Shown here: piece by piece, positions 1 through 8,231 of the stretch
How positions within the stretch are numbered: the stretch's first letter is position 1
Layout: each line of letters starts with the position of its first letter
Assembly: GCF_001310225.1 (NCBI RefSeq)
Contig: NZ_CP012898.1
Location: 744,001 to 808,000 of the forward strand
Origin: Pseudalgibacter alginicilyticus
GTDB taxonomy: Bacteria; Bacteroidota; Bacteroidia; Flavobacteriales; Flavobacteriaceae
Length of the DNA stretch: 64,000 bases
Direction of reading: 5' to 3'
The notes under the pieces: generated by a model
Database searches by the model: none
Told to the model about the DNA's origin: nothing
What the model saw: only the letters and a program-made list of their open reading frames with translations
Translations under genes and position numbers: made by a program

Positions 1-882
1 GCCTAAAGTATAAGTCGCAACCATAGCCATAAGCGTATAGGTAGTGAAAAATTTTGCTTCTTCACCAGTAAACCCTAATGATATACCATAAGCAATAATA
101 GTATCTCCCGCAATTACTTCAGCTCCAACATATACAAATAAAGCTAAAACCCCTAACCATAAATGAGGAAATTGAAAGATGCTTGTTTTTGTCATTTTAC
201 CCTCAGCAAAATCTTCCGACTCTTCTGCTTCAACATGTGGTAATGGCGCCATTCTAATTAAAAAACCTAAAATAAATAGCACTAATGCCATAACTAAATA
301 AGGCACAAAAACGCTATCAGCCATGGTATCTAAAAGCAAACTCTTTTCTTCTAAAGTGGCATTCCCTAATTTTTCTTTAACTTCATCTATTCCTGATAAT
401 AATAATGCTCCAAAAATTAAAGCTCCTAATGCTCCTGCAGTTTTGTTAGCTATTCCCATGATTGCTATACGTTTAGCACCACTTTCCATTGGCCCTAAAA
501 TAGTAATATATGGATTAGCTGCTGTTTGCAGAAGTGTCATACCAACTCCTTGAATAAAGATTCCTGATAAAAACACCCAATACGTTCTTGCCTCTGCTGC
601 TGGGATAAAAACCAAAGCACCTACTGCCATAATAATCAGCCCTAAAGACATCCCTTTTCTATAGCCAATTTTATTTAAAATATAAGATGCTGGCAAAGCC
701 ATTAATACGAATGAAATATAAGATGCAGAAGCCACTAAATAGGATTGTGCGTCTGTTAACTCATTGATTGTTTTCATAAAAGGAATTAACGCTCCGTTAA
801 TCCAAGTAACAAATCCAAATATAAAAAACAGGCCTGCTATAATAACTATTGGAACTAAATTGTTTTTGGTTGTTGACTGCAT
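1..882 (-). CDS. sugar MFS transporter, FucP/NagP type (partial, C-terminus off the left edge)
   Basis: The first 294 residues of an inner-membrane sugar:proton symporter are present; the gene runs off the window. The N-terminus has the family signature FFIFGFVTWINGALIPFMK in the first helix, and a later segment reads QTAANPYITILGP followed by SGAKRIAIMGIANKTAG, typical of the FucP/NagP (glucose/galactose/GlcNAc) branch. Several hydrophobic helices follow. The ATG at 882 is preceded by a 513-base non-coding stretch holding a copy of the motif also found before susC and the NagB-like gene. By context it may import GlcNAc or mannose released from N-glycans. The family is clear; the exact substrate is inferred. 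Confidence 0.85.
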   Translation of the reverse strand, partial: MQSTTKNNLVPIVIIAGLFFIFGFVTWINGALIPFMKTINELTDAQSYLVASASYISFVLMALPASYILNKIGYRKGMSLGLIIMAVGALVFIPAAEARTYWVFLSGIFIQGVGMTLLQTAANPYITILGPMESGAKRIAIMGIANKTAGALGALIFGALLLSGIDEVKEKLGNATLEEKSLLLDTMADSVFVPYLVMALVLFILGFLIRMAPLPHVEAEESEDFAEGKMTKTSIFQFPHLWLGVLALFVYVGAEVIAGDTIIAYGISLGFTGEEAKFFTTYTLMAMVATYTLG

Positions 883-1223
883 ATTCTTTGTTTTTATATC
901 GTATTAAAATTCATTTATAAAAAATCTAAATATTCATAATGTTATTAAATAGCATCTATTAAAATATTATCCTACCATATAAAAACTCAACAACACTCAC
1001 AACATGCGTGGTATTTACTGATTAAAAAATATAATAAACTGAAATAGCCTATATCATTTTTTTACTATCAGATTAAATTTCATCTAACCTATTTTGCGAA
1101 AATACAACGCCATTATTTTATAGTTTTAAACTTAATAATTTAAGTTTAAAAAAAGTTTATTATTTGTTTGAAAAGTAAGTCAAATAAGTATTTTATTTAA
1201 TCAAATTCAAGATTGGTAAAATA

Positions 1224-1251
1224 AAGGGAGAATTGATTGTAACTCTCCCTT
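1224..1251 (-). terminator. hairpin, possible operon terminator or attenuator
   Basis: An 8-bp perfect stem (AAGGGAGA / TCTCCCTT) with a 12-base loop is followed on the minus strand by TATTTTA. It lies 145 bases past the stop of the PNGase-like gene and before the MFS gene. If MFS transcription begins near the upstream motif, the hairpin would sit in its leader and could attenuate. The T-run is weak. Confidence 0.5.
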
Positions 1252-1321
1252 ATATTAAAAATACTAAACTAAAAACAAACTATGATAAAGTAAGTAACAT
1301 AAAAAGACACACAAAAATTAG

Positions 1322-1334
1322 TTCGACGAATAAC
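1322..1334 (-). promoter_or_regulatory. putative regulator site GTTATTCGTCGAA upstream of the MFS gene
   Basis: The minus strand reads GTTATTCGTCGAA, identical over 13 bases to 19942-19954 upstream of susC and one base different from the site upstream of the NagB-like gene (19621-19633). A second CGTC lies exactly 21 bases upstream on the same strand. The site points towards the MFS gene 440 bases away. Probable target of the LytTR regulator at 16905-17615; this is inference. Confidence 0.6.
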
Positions 1335-1395
1335 ACGCCTGAAAAGACGTTGGTGGAAAACACATAAAAATGGTTTTATTTTATGTCTAAAAAAA

Positions 1396-2580
1396 CTATT
1401 TATCGTAGGTAATGTATGCGGAAACTAACCAATGATTAGACTTATTTTTTTCAGCTTTAGTAGCGGGTATTTTTATTGTTAAAGTATGTTTTCCTGAATC
1501 TAAATCACCCAATTCAACCGTAAAAGGCGCTACCTTCGAACCTGGGCACCAATTTGATCTTGATAAATCTGAAGAAGCAAGACGCTCTTCTATTTCTTTT
1601 AACCTGTATTCTTTAGTTTTTCTATCCCTATAATAGGTAGAATCTTTTTTTAACCAAACACCTGAGGTTGGATTGAACCTTCTAAATGAAGCACAATCAT
1701 CGCGCCAAGGAATGGTATCCAAAACCAATTGCTTATTAAAATAAACACTATTTTTAATTTTAATAAACTCATCACCCCCACTGTGTCCTCCATGACCTGT
1801 TGTTATATAATGCAGTTTTGCATTTTTTAAATCTTTATCTAAATTAAAAGTATAATCTAATGGGGCTTCAGCAAAAAAATGAGGCAACCCCTGACCTTTT
1901 ACATAATTGACTGCATTAACCAAAGGCAGCACCTCTCTTTGTTTTTTAGCTCGATTAGAATATATAAGGTTTAAATCAAATTTATAGCCCTGTTTGGTCC
2001 AAGCATCTATCCAAACCCCAATATAAAACGTGCCCGTAACAATGCTCCCTAAATCCGATATATCTTGATTCCAAACCACTTCTTTTTCCCATGTAGGAAT
2101 GTATACTGGCTTTCTGTATTTAATTTTATCATTGCTATAATATCCCACTCCAAAGGGTGTCATAAAGCGCAATGCTTCAACAACAGGCTTATAGTTTTCA
2201 GTTGCTAATACACCACCATGTTTTTCACTCATATAAGACGCTTCAGGAAATGTCTTTTCTCCTTTAGAAACATTTAAAATAGAAATTTGATTCGGGTCTG
2301 TCACTACAAAACAAGAGCCAGATTTATCCCATTTATCACCATTGGATCTTAATGAAAGCTTTATCGACACATCGGTTCCTTTTGGAAATTTCGGTACCGT
2401 TACTTTTTTTAAAACTACCCTACCCCCTTGCAATCTTATTACATCTGCTTCTTGAAGGGTATCAGCTTTACCAAAATTAATTAACTGATTTTTAAAAACA
2501 ACTTTTTCTATGGCATCTTGAGATACTATTTTTTGACAATAAATAAGAAGCATTAGAAATAAGATTAATTTTGTTTTCAT
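1396..2580 (-). CDS. PNGase F-like peptide-N-glycosidase
   Basis: A secreted amidase predicted to cleave the bond between asparagine and the innermost GlcNAc of N-glycoproteins. The 394-residue protein has a signal peptide (about 1-20). It aligns by eye with Elizabethkingia PNGase F: GDKWDKSG (80-87) matches the segment with catalytic Asp60, GGDEF (267-271) the Glu206 segment, and RSNWCPG (340-346) matches RAGWCPG. The residue equivalent to Glu118 is Asp191, a conservative change that could affect activity. It is the last gene of the glycosidase operon, overlapping the preceding GH92 gene by 4 bases (ATGA), so the two are probably translationally coupled. Family call is firm; activity is inferred. 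Confidence 0.82.
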   Translation of the reverse strand: MKTKLILFLMLLIYCQKIVSQDAIEKVVFKNQLINFGKADTLQEADVIRLQGGRVVLKKVTVPKFPKGTDVSIKLSLRSNGDKWDKSGSCFVVTDPNQISILNVSKGEKTFPEASYMSEKHGGVLATENYKPVVEALRFMTPFGVGYYSNDKIKYRKPVYIPTWEKEVVWNQDISDLGSIVTGTFYIGVWIDAWTKQGYKFDLNLIYSNRAKKQREVLPLVNAVNYVKGQGLPHFFAEAPLDYTFNLDKDLKNAKLHYITTGHGGHSGGDEFIKIKNSVYFNKQLVLDTIPWRDDCASFRRFNPTSGVWLKKDSTYYRDRKTKEYRLKEIEERLASSDLSRSNWCPGSKVAPFTVELGDLDSGKHTLTIKIPATKAEKNKSNHWLVSAYITYDK

Positions 2581-4796
2581 TTTAAATTGATTTTTAATTT
2601 TGAGCCTTTTACTAAATCTGAATGATTAATAAAGTATCCCTTATGGATTTTATTATCTAATTGAATAGTCTCAATTACTCCTCCTTTATTACCTGTTTTT
2701 TCAATGATCAATTCTTTTCCTTTATAATATTCTGAATGTAAAGCAATGGTTATTTTATCAAAAACAGGAGAAGTAATAGCATATATAGGTTCACCTGGAG
2801 AAACAGGATAAAAGCCCATCATACTATAAATTAGCCAAGCAGACATAGTACCCGTATCATCATTTCCAGGAAGTCCAGCAGGTTTATTTTGAAAATATTG
2901 ACGAATTAGTTTTGAAACCATTTTTTGAGTTCGCCATTCTTCACCTTTCACATAATTGAATAAGTAAGGATAAGCAATATCTGGCTCATTGGCCATATCA
3001 AATTGTTTTGTATCAAATACTTTTTGTAGTTGTTTACTAAAAGGTTTTGGTCCACCCATTAATTTCATTAACCCATTTATATCATGCGATACCATAAAAG
3101 TATACTGCCATGCATTACCTTCAATAAAACCAATGTTTTTAGTAAAATTAGCCCCTGCTAAAGGGTCAAAAGGTTCATACCAACTACCATCATCATTTCT
3201 GGGACGTAAAAGTTTTAAATTATCATCAAATAGGGCTCTATAAGATATAGAACGTTTAATAAACCTTTTATAATCTTCTTTTTTATTTAGTTCTTTTGCA
3301 AGTAAAGCGATTGAAAAGTCTGTTATATTATATTCCTGTGTTGTAGAAACAGAACCTCCTTGATCAGAGGTTAAATATCCTTTATCGATATAGTTTTTTA
3401 TACCTGGTCGAAGCGGATTATTATCAATAGCATCAGCACTTTTAACCATAGCTTGATAGGCTTTTTCAACATCAAAATCTTTAATCCCTTTTAAATAGGT
3501 ATCCGTTAAAATAATGCCTGCAGGATCACCCACCATAGTGGTTGTTTCCGTAGCGTTTAATTCCCATTTTGGTAGCCAACCACTTTCATCATAAATATCC
3601 AACATACTTTTTACCATATCTGACTGCTGTTTTGGGTACACCAAAGACATCAAGGCATGTAAATTTCTATATGTATCCCAAAAGGAAAAAACAGTAAAGC
3701 GTGTTCCTTCTGTTTTTAATGTTTCCCGAGTTGCCATTTTAGGATACTCCCCATTATAATCATTAAGAATATTTGGATGAATTAACGTGTGATATAGAGC
3801 TGTATAGAAAATAGTTTTATCATCTTGAGTGCCTCCTTCTACTTTTATTTTAGATAAATTTTCATTCCACGATGAGACCGTTTGCTTATAAATTTCATCA
3901 AAAGACAAATGATGTGTTTCCTTTTCTAAATTTTCTCTGGCATTCTCTATACTTATATATGATACCCCTACTTTAACTTCAATTTGTGTAGGTTTATCAA
4001 AATTATATGTAAAATAGCTCCCTATACTATCACCAATAACTTCTTTTTGATAACCTTCCATCAATCGTGTTTTACCATTGTAAGTCATCCATTTTGCTTC
4101 TTCTCCTATATACGTACGAGGTGTTTTCCAAACTCCAAAAGATTCTGCTGGTTTACTAAACTTTGCTACAAAATAAACAGGATATGCTTCTTCGGGTTTG
4201 TAATAACAAAAAGACCCAACAGTTCGCATGCCTTCTATTTCTGTAGGTGAAACAATTTTTATGGAAGCCCCTTCTTCATTAGTTAAACCTAAACCAAGAT
4301 TTAATAATATATTGGATTTACCTTTAGGAAATGAATATCTTGAAACACCCGATCTGGGTGTTGCTGTTACTTCAACTTTTGTGTTGTATTTTTCTAATAC
4401 TGTACTATAATAACCAGCTTTGGCTGTTTCATTGGTATAATTACTCCCATAATTTAAGTGATTTGTTTCCACATCACCTGTGGTTGGCATGAGTAAGATT
4501 ACACCTAAATCTGGACAACCAACACCACTTAGATTAACATGTGAAAATCCAGTTAAAAAAGTATTTTCATTAACGTATGGATTTGATAACCAGCGACTGT
4601 CTTTTTCTAAAATATTTTGCTTACCCGCAACATTAAAAGGCGAAACACCAACCATCCCTCTTGGAGCAATTGCACCTGGATTGGTAGCTCCAAAATTGGA
4701 TGTGCCAATAAATGGATTTACATAATCTGTAAAATCCTGTGCGTTCACGGCTAAAACAAGTGTTAAAATATATATTGTGAGAATTTTTTTTTTCAT
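2577..4796 (-). CDS. GH92 family alpha-mannosidase (divergent copy)
   Basis: GH92 enzymes are calcium-dependent exo-alpha-mannosidases that trim mannose from N-glycans. The 739-residue protein has a signal peptide without a lipobox (about 1-19), the N-terminal motif YVNPFIGTSNFG (25-36), the probable catalytic-acid motif EGNAWQY (559-565), NEP (603-605) and GNDDTGTMSAW (644-654). Compared with the other GH92 of this operon it has PGAIAPRG where the other has PGATVPFG, and NEPDIA where the other has NEPSHH, so it probably has another linkage preference. It overlaps the start of the PNGase-like gene and follows GH20 by 63 bases. Confidence 0.93.
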   Translation of the reverse strand: MKKKILTIYILTLVLAVNAQDFTDYVNPFIGTSNFGATNPGAIAPRGMVGVSPFNVAGKQNILEKDSRWLSNPYVNENTFLTGFSHVNLSGVGCPDLGVILLMPTTGDVETNHLNYGSNYTNETAKAGYYSTVLEKYNTKVEVTATPRSGVSRYSFPKGKSNILLNLGLGLTNEEGASIKIVSPTEIEGMRTVGSFCYYKPEEAYPVYFVAKFSKPAESFGVWKTPRTYIGEEAKWMTYNGKTRLMEGYQKEVIGDSIGSYFTYNFDKPTQIEVKVGVSYISIENARENLEKETHHLSFDEIYKQTVSSWNENLSKIKVEGGTQDDKTIFYTALYHTLIHPNILNDYNGEYPKMATRETLKTEGTRFTVFSFWDTYRNLHALMSLVYPKQQSDMVKSMLDIYDESGWLPKWELNATETTTMVGDPAGIILTDTYLKGIKDFDVEKAYQAMVKSADAIDNNPLRPGIKNYIDKGYLTSDQGGSVSTTQEYNITDFSIALLAKELNKKEDYKRFIKRSISYRALFDDNLKLLRPRNDDGSWYEPFDPLAGANFTKNIGFIEGNAWQYTFMVSHDINGLMKLMGGPKPFSKQLQKVFDTKQFDMANEPDIAYPYLFNYVKGEEWRTQKMVSKLIRQYFQNKPAGLPGNDDTGTMSAWLIYSMMGFYPVSPGEPIYAITSPVFDKITIALHSEYYKGKELIIEKTGNKGGVIETIQLDNKIHKGYFINHSDLVKGSKLKINLK

Positions 4797-4859
4797 AAAA
4801 ATGAATATTAATAGGCTATTTTACGAGAACTAATATGATTTTTTAGCATTATACATCCT

Positions 4860-7196
4860 TTAGTCAATTAGAATTTCATCTACAAATATCCATCCTTCAT
4901 TACGTTCTCTGATATTATTTGACAAGCTGATTTTTATTTTCACAAACCTTGTGTTTAGTGTATCAAAAGGTAATATAAAATCTTTTAACTCTGGATTTTC
5001 ATTTAACACAAATAATCTATTAAAAGATGTTATTTCGTTGAATATTTCACCATCGTTTGAAACAAAAACTTGAATTAAAGTTGGATAAAAAATACCATTT
5101 TTTTGGTTTTCCATACTCCCAACTGTCACTTGGTTAATTTCTTTTTCAGTTTCTAAATCTATTGTAACATCTACACCCGAATTTAACCAGGCTTGCCATC
5201 TACCATCTCTAAAATTCTTTGTGCCCCTTAAAGTATTTACCAAATTAAAATCTCCAGCACCTTGATACCGTTCGTTAAAATCTGTATTATACATTACATT
5301 ATTCGCCACACCTTTATGAAATTTAATAGTATCTTGAAAAATGTCGCCAAATAAAACATCATCTTTAAACAACCCTGCTTTTACAGCTGTTGTTTTAGAT
5401 AAAATAATTGGTTCAACAAAAGGTTTTGAATTGTTGTCTAAAGCTTCATCATTCAAAGCATATTTGATATTCGAATTTGGATATTCATTGTGTAAAATTA
5501 ATGATACCGTTTTATTTTGAACATCAATTTTCATATCTGATGTAACAATAAAAGAACTTTTAGCATAATTAATACCTAAATAATCATAACGCTGAAACAT
5601 AGATATTAAACGGTTTGAGAAATCATCCCAATTTCTTGATGCTTTTGGACTCCATACAGTTTCAGATAAAGCTGCTAAACGTGGAAAAATCATATACTGC
5701 GAATGCGGTTCAGTAGATACATGCTCAGCCCAAAGGTTGGCTTGACCACCTAAAACATGATTGGCTTCTTCCTCTGTCATAGAATCGACAACTGGATCAA
5801 ATTGATACACCTTACTTAAAGTTGTAACACTGCCCCCTGCTACGGGTTCTTGTTCTGGAGGACCTTGATAGTAATCAAAATAACAAAAATCTGTTGGTGT
5901 CATAACAACATCATGACCTTGTCCTGCCGCTTGGAGCCCACCTTTAAATCCGCGCCAACTCATAACTGTAGCGCCTGGTGCTAAACCACCTTCTAAAATT
6001 TCATCCCAACCAATAAGCTTTTTCCCTTTAGAATTAATAAATTTTTCCATTCTTTTTACAAAATAACTTTGAAGTTCTTCAACATCGTGAAGCCCTTCTT
6101 GTTTCATTCGCTTCTGGCAATGTGGACAAGTTTTCCAATTGGTTTTAGTTGCTTCATCCCCTCCAATATGAATATACTTTGAAGGAAATATATCTATAAC
6201 TTCCATCAATACATCTTCCAAAAACTCAAAGGTATATTCCTTTCCTGCACAATAAATATCGGTTATTGGCCATAGCGCTCCTGATGGAACTCCTATAGGT
6301 TTTTCTAAACATGATAACTCAGGATACGCAGCAATAGCACTTGATACATGAGCTGGCATTTCTATTTCTGGCACAACTTCCACACCTTTTAATTCGGCAT
6401 ATGCGACAACCTCTTTTAGTTCTTCTTGGGTTAAAAATCCGCCATAGGTACCTTTCTCTTCAGGACTGTTTGTTGCTCTTTTATTCCATGGCATGTGTTC
6501 TTGATCAACACGCCAAGCACCAACCTCAGTCAATCTTGGGTGTTTTTTTATTTCTATTCGCCAACCGTGGTCATCTACTAAGTGAAGGTGTAGCACATTC
6601 ATTTTAAGTAATGAAATGGCATCAATAGTTTCTTTAATATAATCTTTATCAAAAAAATGACGCGATAAATCTAACATTAAACCTCGCCATTTAAAACGCG
6701 GACTATCTTTTATTTCTATATTAGGAATTTGCCAAACAATATCTGAAACCTGTTTTTTACTCTCTATAGCTGTAGGTAATAACATTCTCAAAGATTGCAC
6801 ACCGTACAAAAAACCTGAATAACTTGATGCTGAAATGCTAATATTATTTGACGTAACACGCAAAGTATACGCTTCATTTTTAAGCGAGACATCCGTATTA
6901 AAAACAATATAGTTATCATTTGTTTGCTCTGAGACAACTTTTAAATCCCAATTATTAACCGTTTTAAATTTATCGATTAATAATTGAGCCGCTGTTTCTT
7001 GAGAATTATCTGTAACAACAAACAGGGTATTTTTATTAAACTCAAAAACACCAGAATTTACTTGTAGACTTTCTACTTTTGGGATAATTTTAATGTCAGC
7101 TTCCGTAAAAAATTTATCCGTTTTTAATCCACATGAACATAATATTAAAAGAAATGCTAATACTGTTAAAAATTTTAGACTAAAACTATTTTTCAT
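4860..7196 (-). CDS. GH20 beta-N-acetylhexosaminidase, lipoprotein
   Basis: Releases terminal beta-GlcNAc (or GalNAc), here probably from N-glycan antennae or the chitobiose core. From the ATG at 7196 the protein has 778 residues; a longer frame would need a TTG. The signal peptide ends in a lipobox with Cys at 20 or 22. An N-terminal GH20b-type domain (about 35-160) precedes the catalytic barrel with HLHLVDDHGWRIEI (203-216) and the Asp347-Glu348 pair in YIHIGGDEATK, used in substrate-assisted catalysis. The last ~140 residues resemble a discoidin-like beta-sandwich (VFVSNDGEIF). It lies 15 bases after the aspartylglucosaminidase gene. Confidence 0.94.
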   Translation of the reverse strand: MKNSFSLKFLTVLAFLLILCSCGLKTDKFFTEADIKIIPKVESLQVNSGVFEFNKNTLFVVTDNSQETAAQLLIDKFKTVNNWDLKVVSEQTNDNYIVFNTDVSLKNEAYTLRVTSNNISISASSYSGFLYGVQSLRMLLPTAIESKKQVSDIVWQIPNIEIKDSPRFKWRGLMLDLSRHFFDKDYIKETIDAISLLKMNVLHLHLVDDHGWRIEIKKHPRLTEVGAWRVDQEHMPWNKRATNSPEEKGTYGGFLTQEELKEVVAYAELKGVEVVPEIEMPAHVSSAIAAYPELSCLEKPIGVPSGALWPITDIYCAGKEYTFEFLEDVLMEVIDIFPSKYIHIGGDEATKTNWKTCPHCQKRMKQEGLHDVEELQSYFVKRMEKFINSKGKKLIGWDEILEGGLAPGATVMSWRGFKGGLQAAGQGHDVVMTPTDFCYFDYYQGPPEQEPVAGGSVTTLSKVYQFDPVVDSMTEEEANHVLGGQANLWAEHVSTEPHSQYMIFPRLAALSETVWSPKASRNWDDFSNRLISMFQRYDYLGINYAKSSFIVTSDMKIDVQNKTVSLILHNEYPNSNIKYALNDEALDNNSKPFVEPIILSKTTAVKAGLFKDDVLFGDIFQDTIKFHKGVANNVMYNTDFNERYQGAGDFNLVNTLRGTKNFRDGRWQAWLNSGVDVTIDLETEKEINQVTVGSMENQKNGIFYPTLIQVFVSNDGEIFNEITSFNRLFVLNENPELKDFILPFDTLNTRFVKIKISLSNNIRERNEGWIFVDEILID

Positions 7197-7211
7197 TCTT
7201 ATCAAATTACA

Positions 7212-8216
7212 TCAAGTCATTTTAGAAAGTGCTGACTCCATTCTATTGCCTTTTTCATCATCACAAATAGCATAATTAAAACCTGGCCTAACACTATATC
7301 CTGCATAATCTCCTACTTTATTTATTGCAATAAACCCCACTTGTAGATATTCCATATCCTTATGGTTTTTGTGTTTATTATAAATGCGTTCAACAATTTC
7401 TTTACAGGCTTCCATAGGTGTTTTTCCTTGACGCATTAATTCCACAACCATAGCACTTCCTGCGGTTCTAATAACTGCCTCACCTAAGCCTGTGGCAGCT
7501 GCTGCTCCTACGTCATTATCTAAAAAAAGTCCAGCACCAATTATTGGAGAATCGCCTACACGACCATGCAATTTCCAAGCAGCACCACTTGTAGTACAAC
7601 CACCATATAAATCACCTGCTTCATCAAGAGCCAACATACTAATTGTATCATGATTTTCAATATTAATAACTGGTTTATATTTTGAATTTTCTAACCATTT
7701 TTTCCAAGCATTTTCTGCTCTGTTGGTTAAAAGGTTTTCTTTAATAAAGCCTTCTGATAAAGCAAATTGTAATGCTCCTTCTCCACTTAACATTACATGT
7801 GGCGTTTTTTCCATTACTTTTTTTGCAACTGCAATAGGGTGTTTGATATTTTGTAAAAAGGATACCGAACCACAATTGCTATTAGAATCCATAATACAGG
7901 CATCCAAAGTGACTTCCCCCTCTCTATCAGGAAACCCACCATAACCAACACTTGCTACATTAGGGTCTGCTTCAGAAACTCCTACTCCTGCTACAATAGC
8001 ATCTAAAGTTGACTCTCCATTTTTTAATTGTTTCCAAGCTTCTTCGTTAGCAGCTAAACCATGACGCCAAGTAGACAGAACTAAAGGTTTTCTAATTGGC
8101 TTATCATTAAAAGCTTTCTCATTCTTCATTTCTTTAGATCCTACACAACTAAAAGCTGTGCTTATTCCAACAGTACCTAATGTCGCTTTTTTTATAAAAT
8201 TTCTTCTATCAGACAT
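7212..8216 (-). CDS. N4-(beta-N-acetylglucosaminyl)-L-asparaginase (aspartylglucosaminidase)
   Basis: An Ntn-hydrolase that cleaves GlcNAc-Asn in free glycoasparagines. The 334-residue precursor should autocleave before Thr191 in NHDTISM, as in the Elizabethkingia glycosylasparaginase. The substrate motif GRVGDSP (218-224), GGCTTSG (205-211) and the glycine-rich TGLGEAVIRTAGS segment are present. The N-terminus has SDRRNFIKK followed by a short hydrophobic stretch ending FSC (Cys24), which looks like a Tat signal with a lipobox, so export after folding is likely. It sits between the GHL10-like and GH20 genes with short gaps and complements the PNGase-like enzyme, which acts on the same bond in peptides. 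Confidence 0.93.
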   Translation of the reverse strand: MSDRRNFIKKATLGTVGISTAFSCVGSKEMKNEKAFNDKPIRKPLVLSTWRHGLAANEEAWKQLKNGESTLDAIVAGVGVSEADPNVASVGYGGFPDREGEVTLDACIMDSNSNCGSVSFLQNIKHPIAVAKKVMEKTPHVMLSGEGALQFALSEGFIKENLLTNRAENAWKKWLENSKYKPVINIENHDTISMLALDEAGDLYGGCTTSGAAWKLHGRVGDSPIIGAGLFLDNDVGAAAATGLGEAVIRTAGSAMVVELMRQGKTPMEACKEIVERIYNKHKNHKDMEYLQVGFIAINKVGDYAGYSVRPGFNYAICDDEKGNRMESALSKMT

Positions 8217-8231
8217 ATTTGGTTTAAAAAA

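Larger units (their letters stand above)
883..1395. other. non-coding stretch between the glycosidase operon and the MFS gene
   Basis: This 513-base AT-rich gap has no credible ORF. Going down the minus strand it holds, in order, the stop of the PNGase-like gene, the 13-bp motif (1334-1322), a GC-richer hairpin (1251-1224) and a long leader before the MFS start at 882. It probably carries both the end of the operon and the promoter of the MFS gene. No clear TAnnTTTG -7 element was found. Confidence 0.6.

Noticed and set aside
323-553. Plus-strand frame in the MFS gene
   Set aside because: It is opposite to a well-conserved transporter sequence and has no family features.
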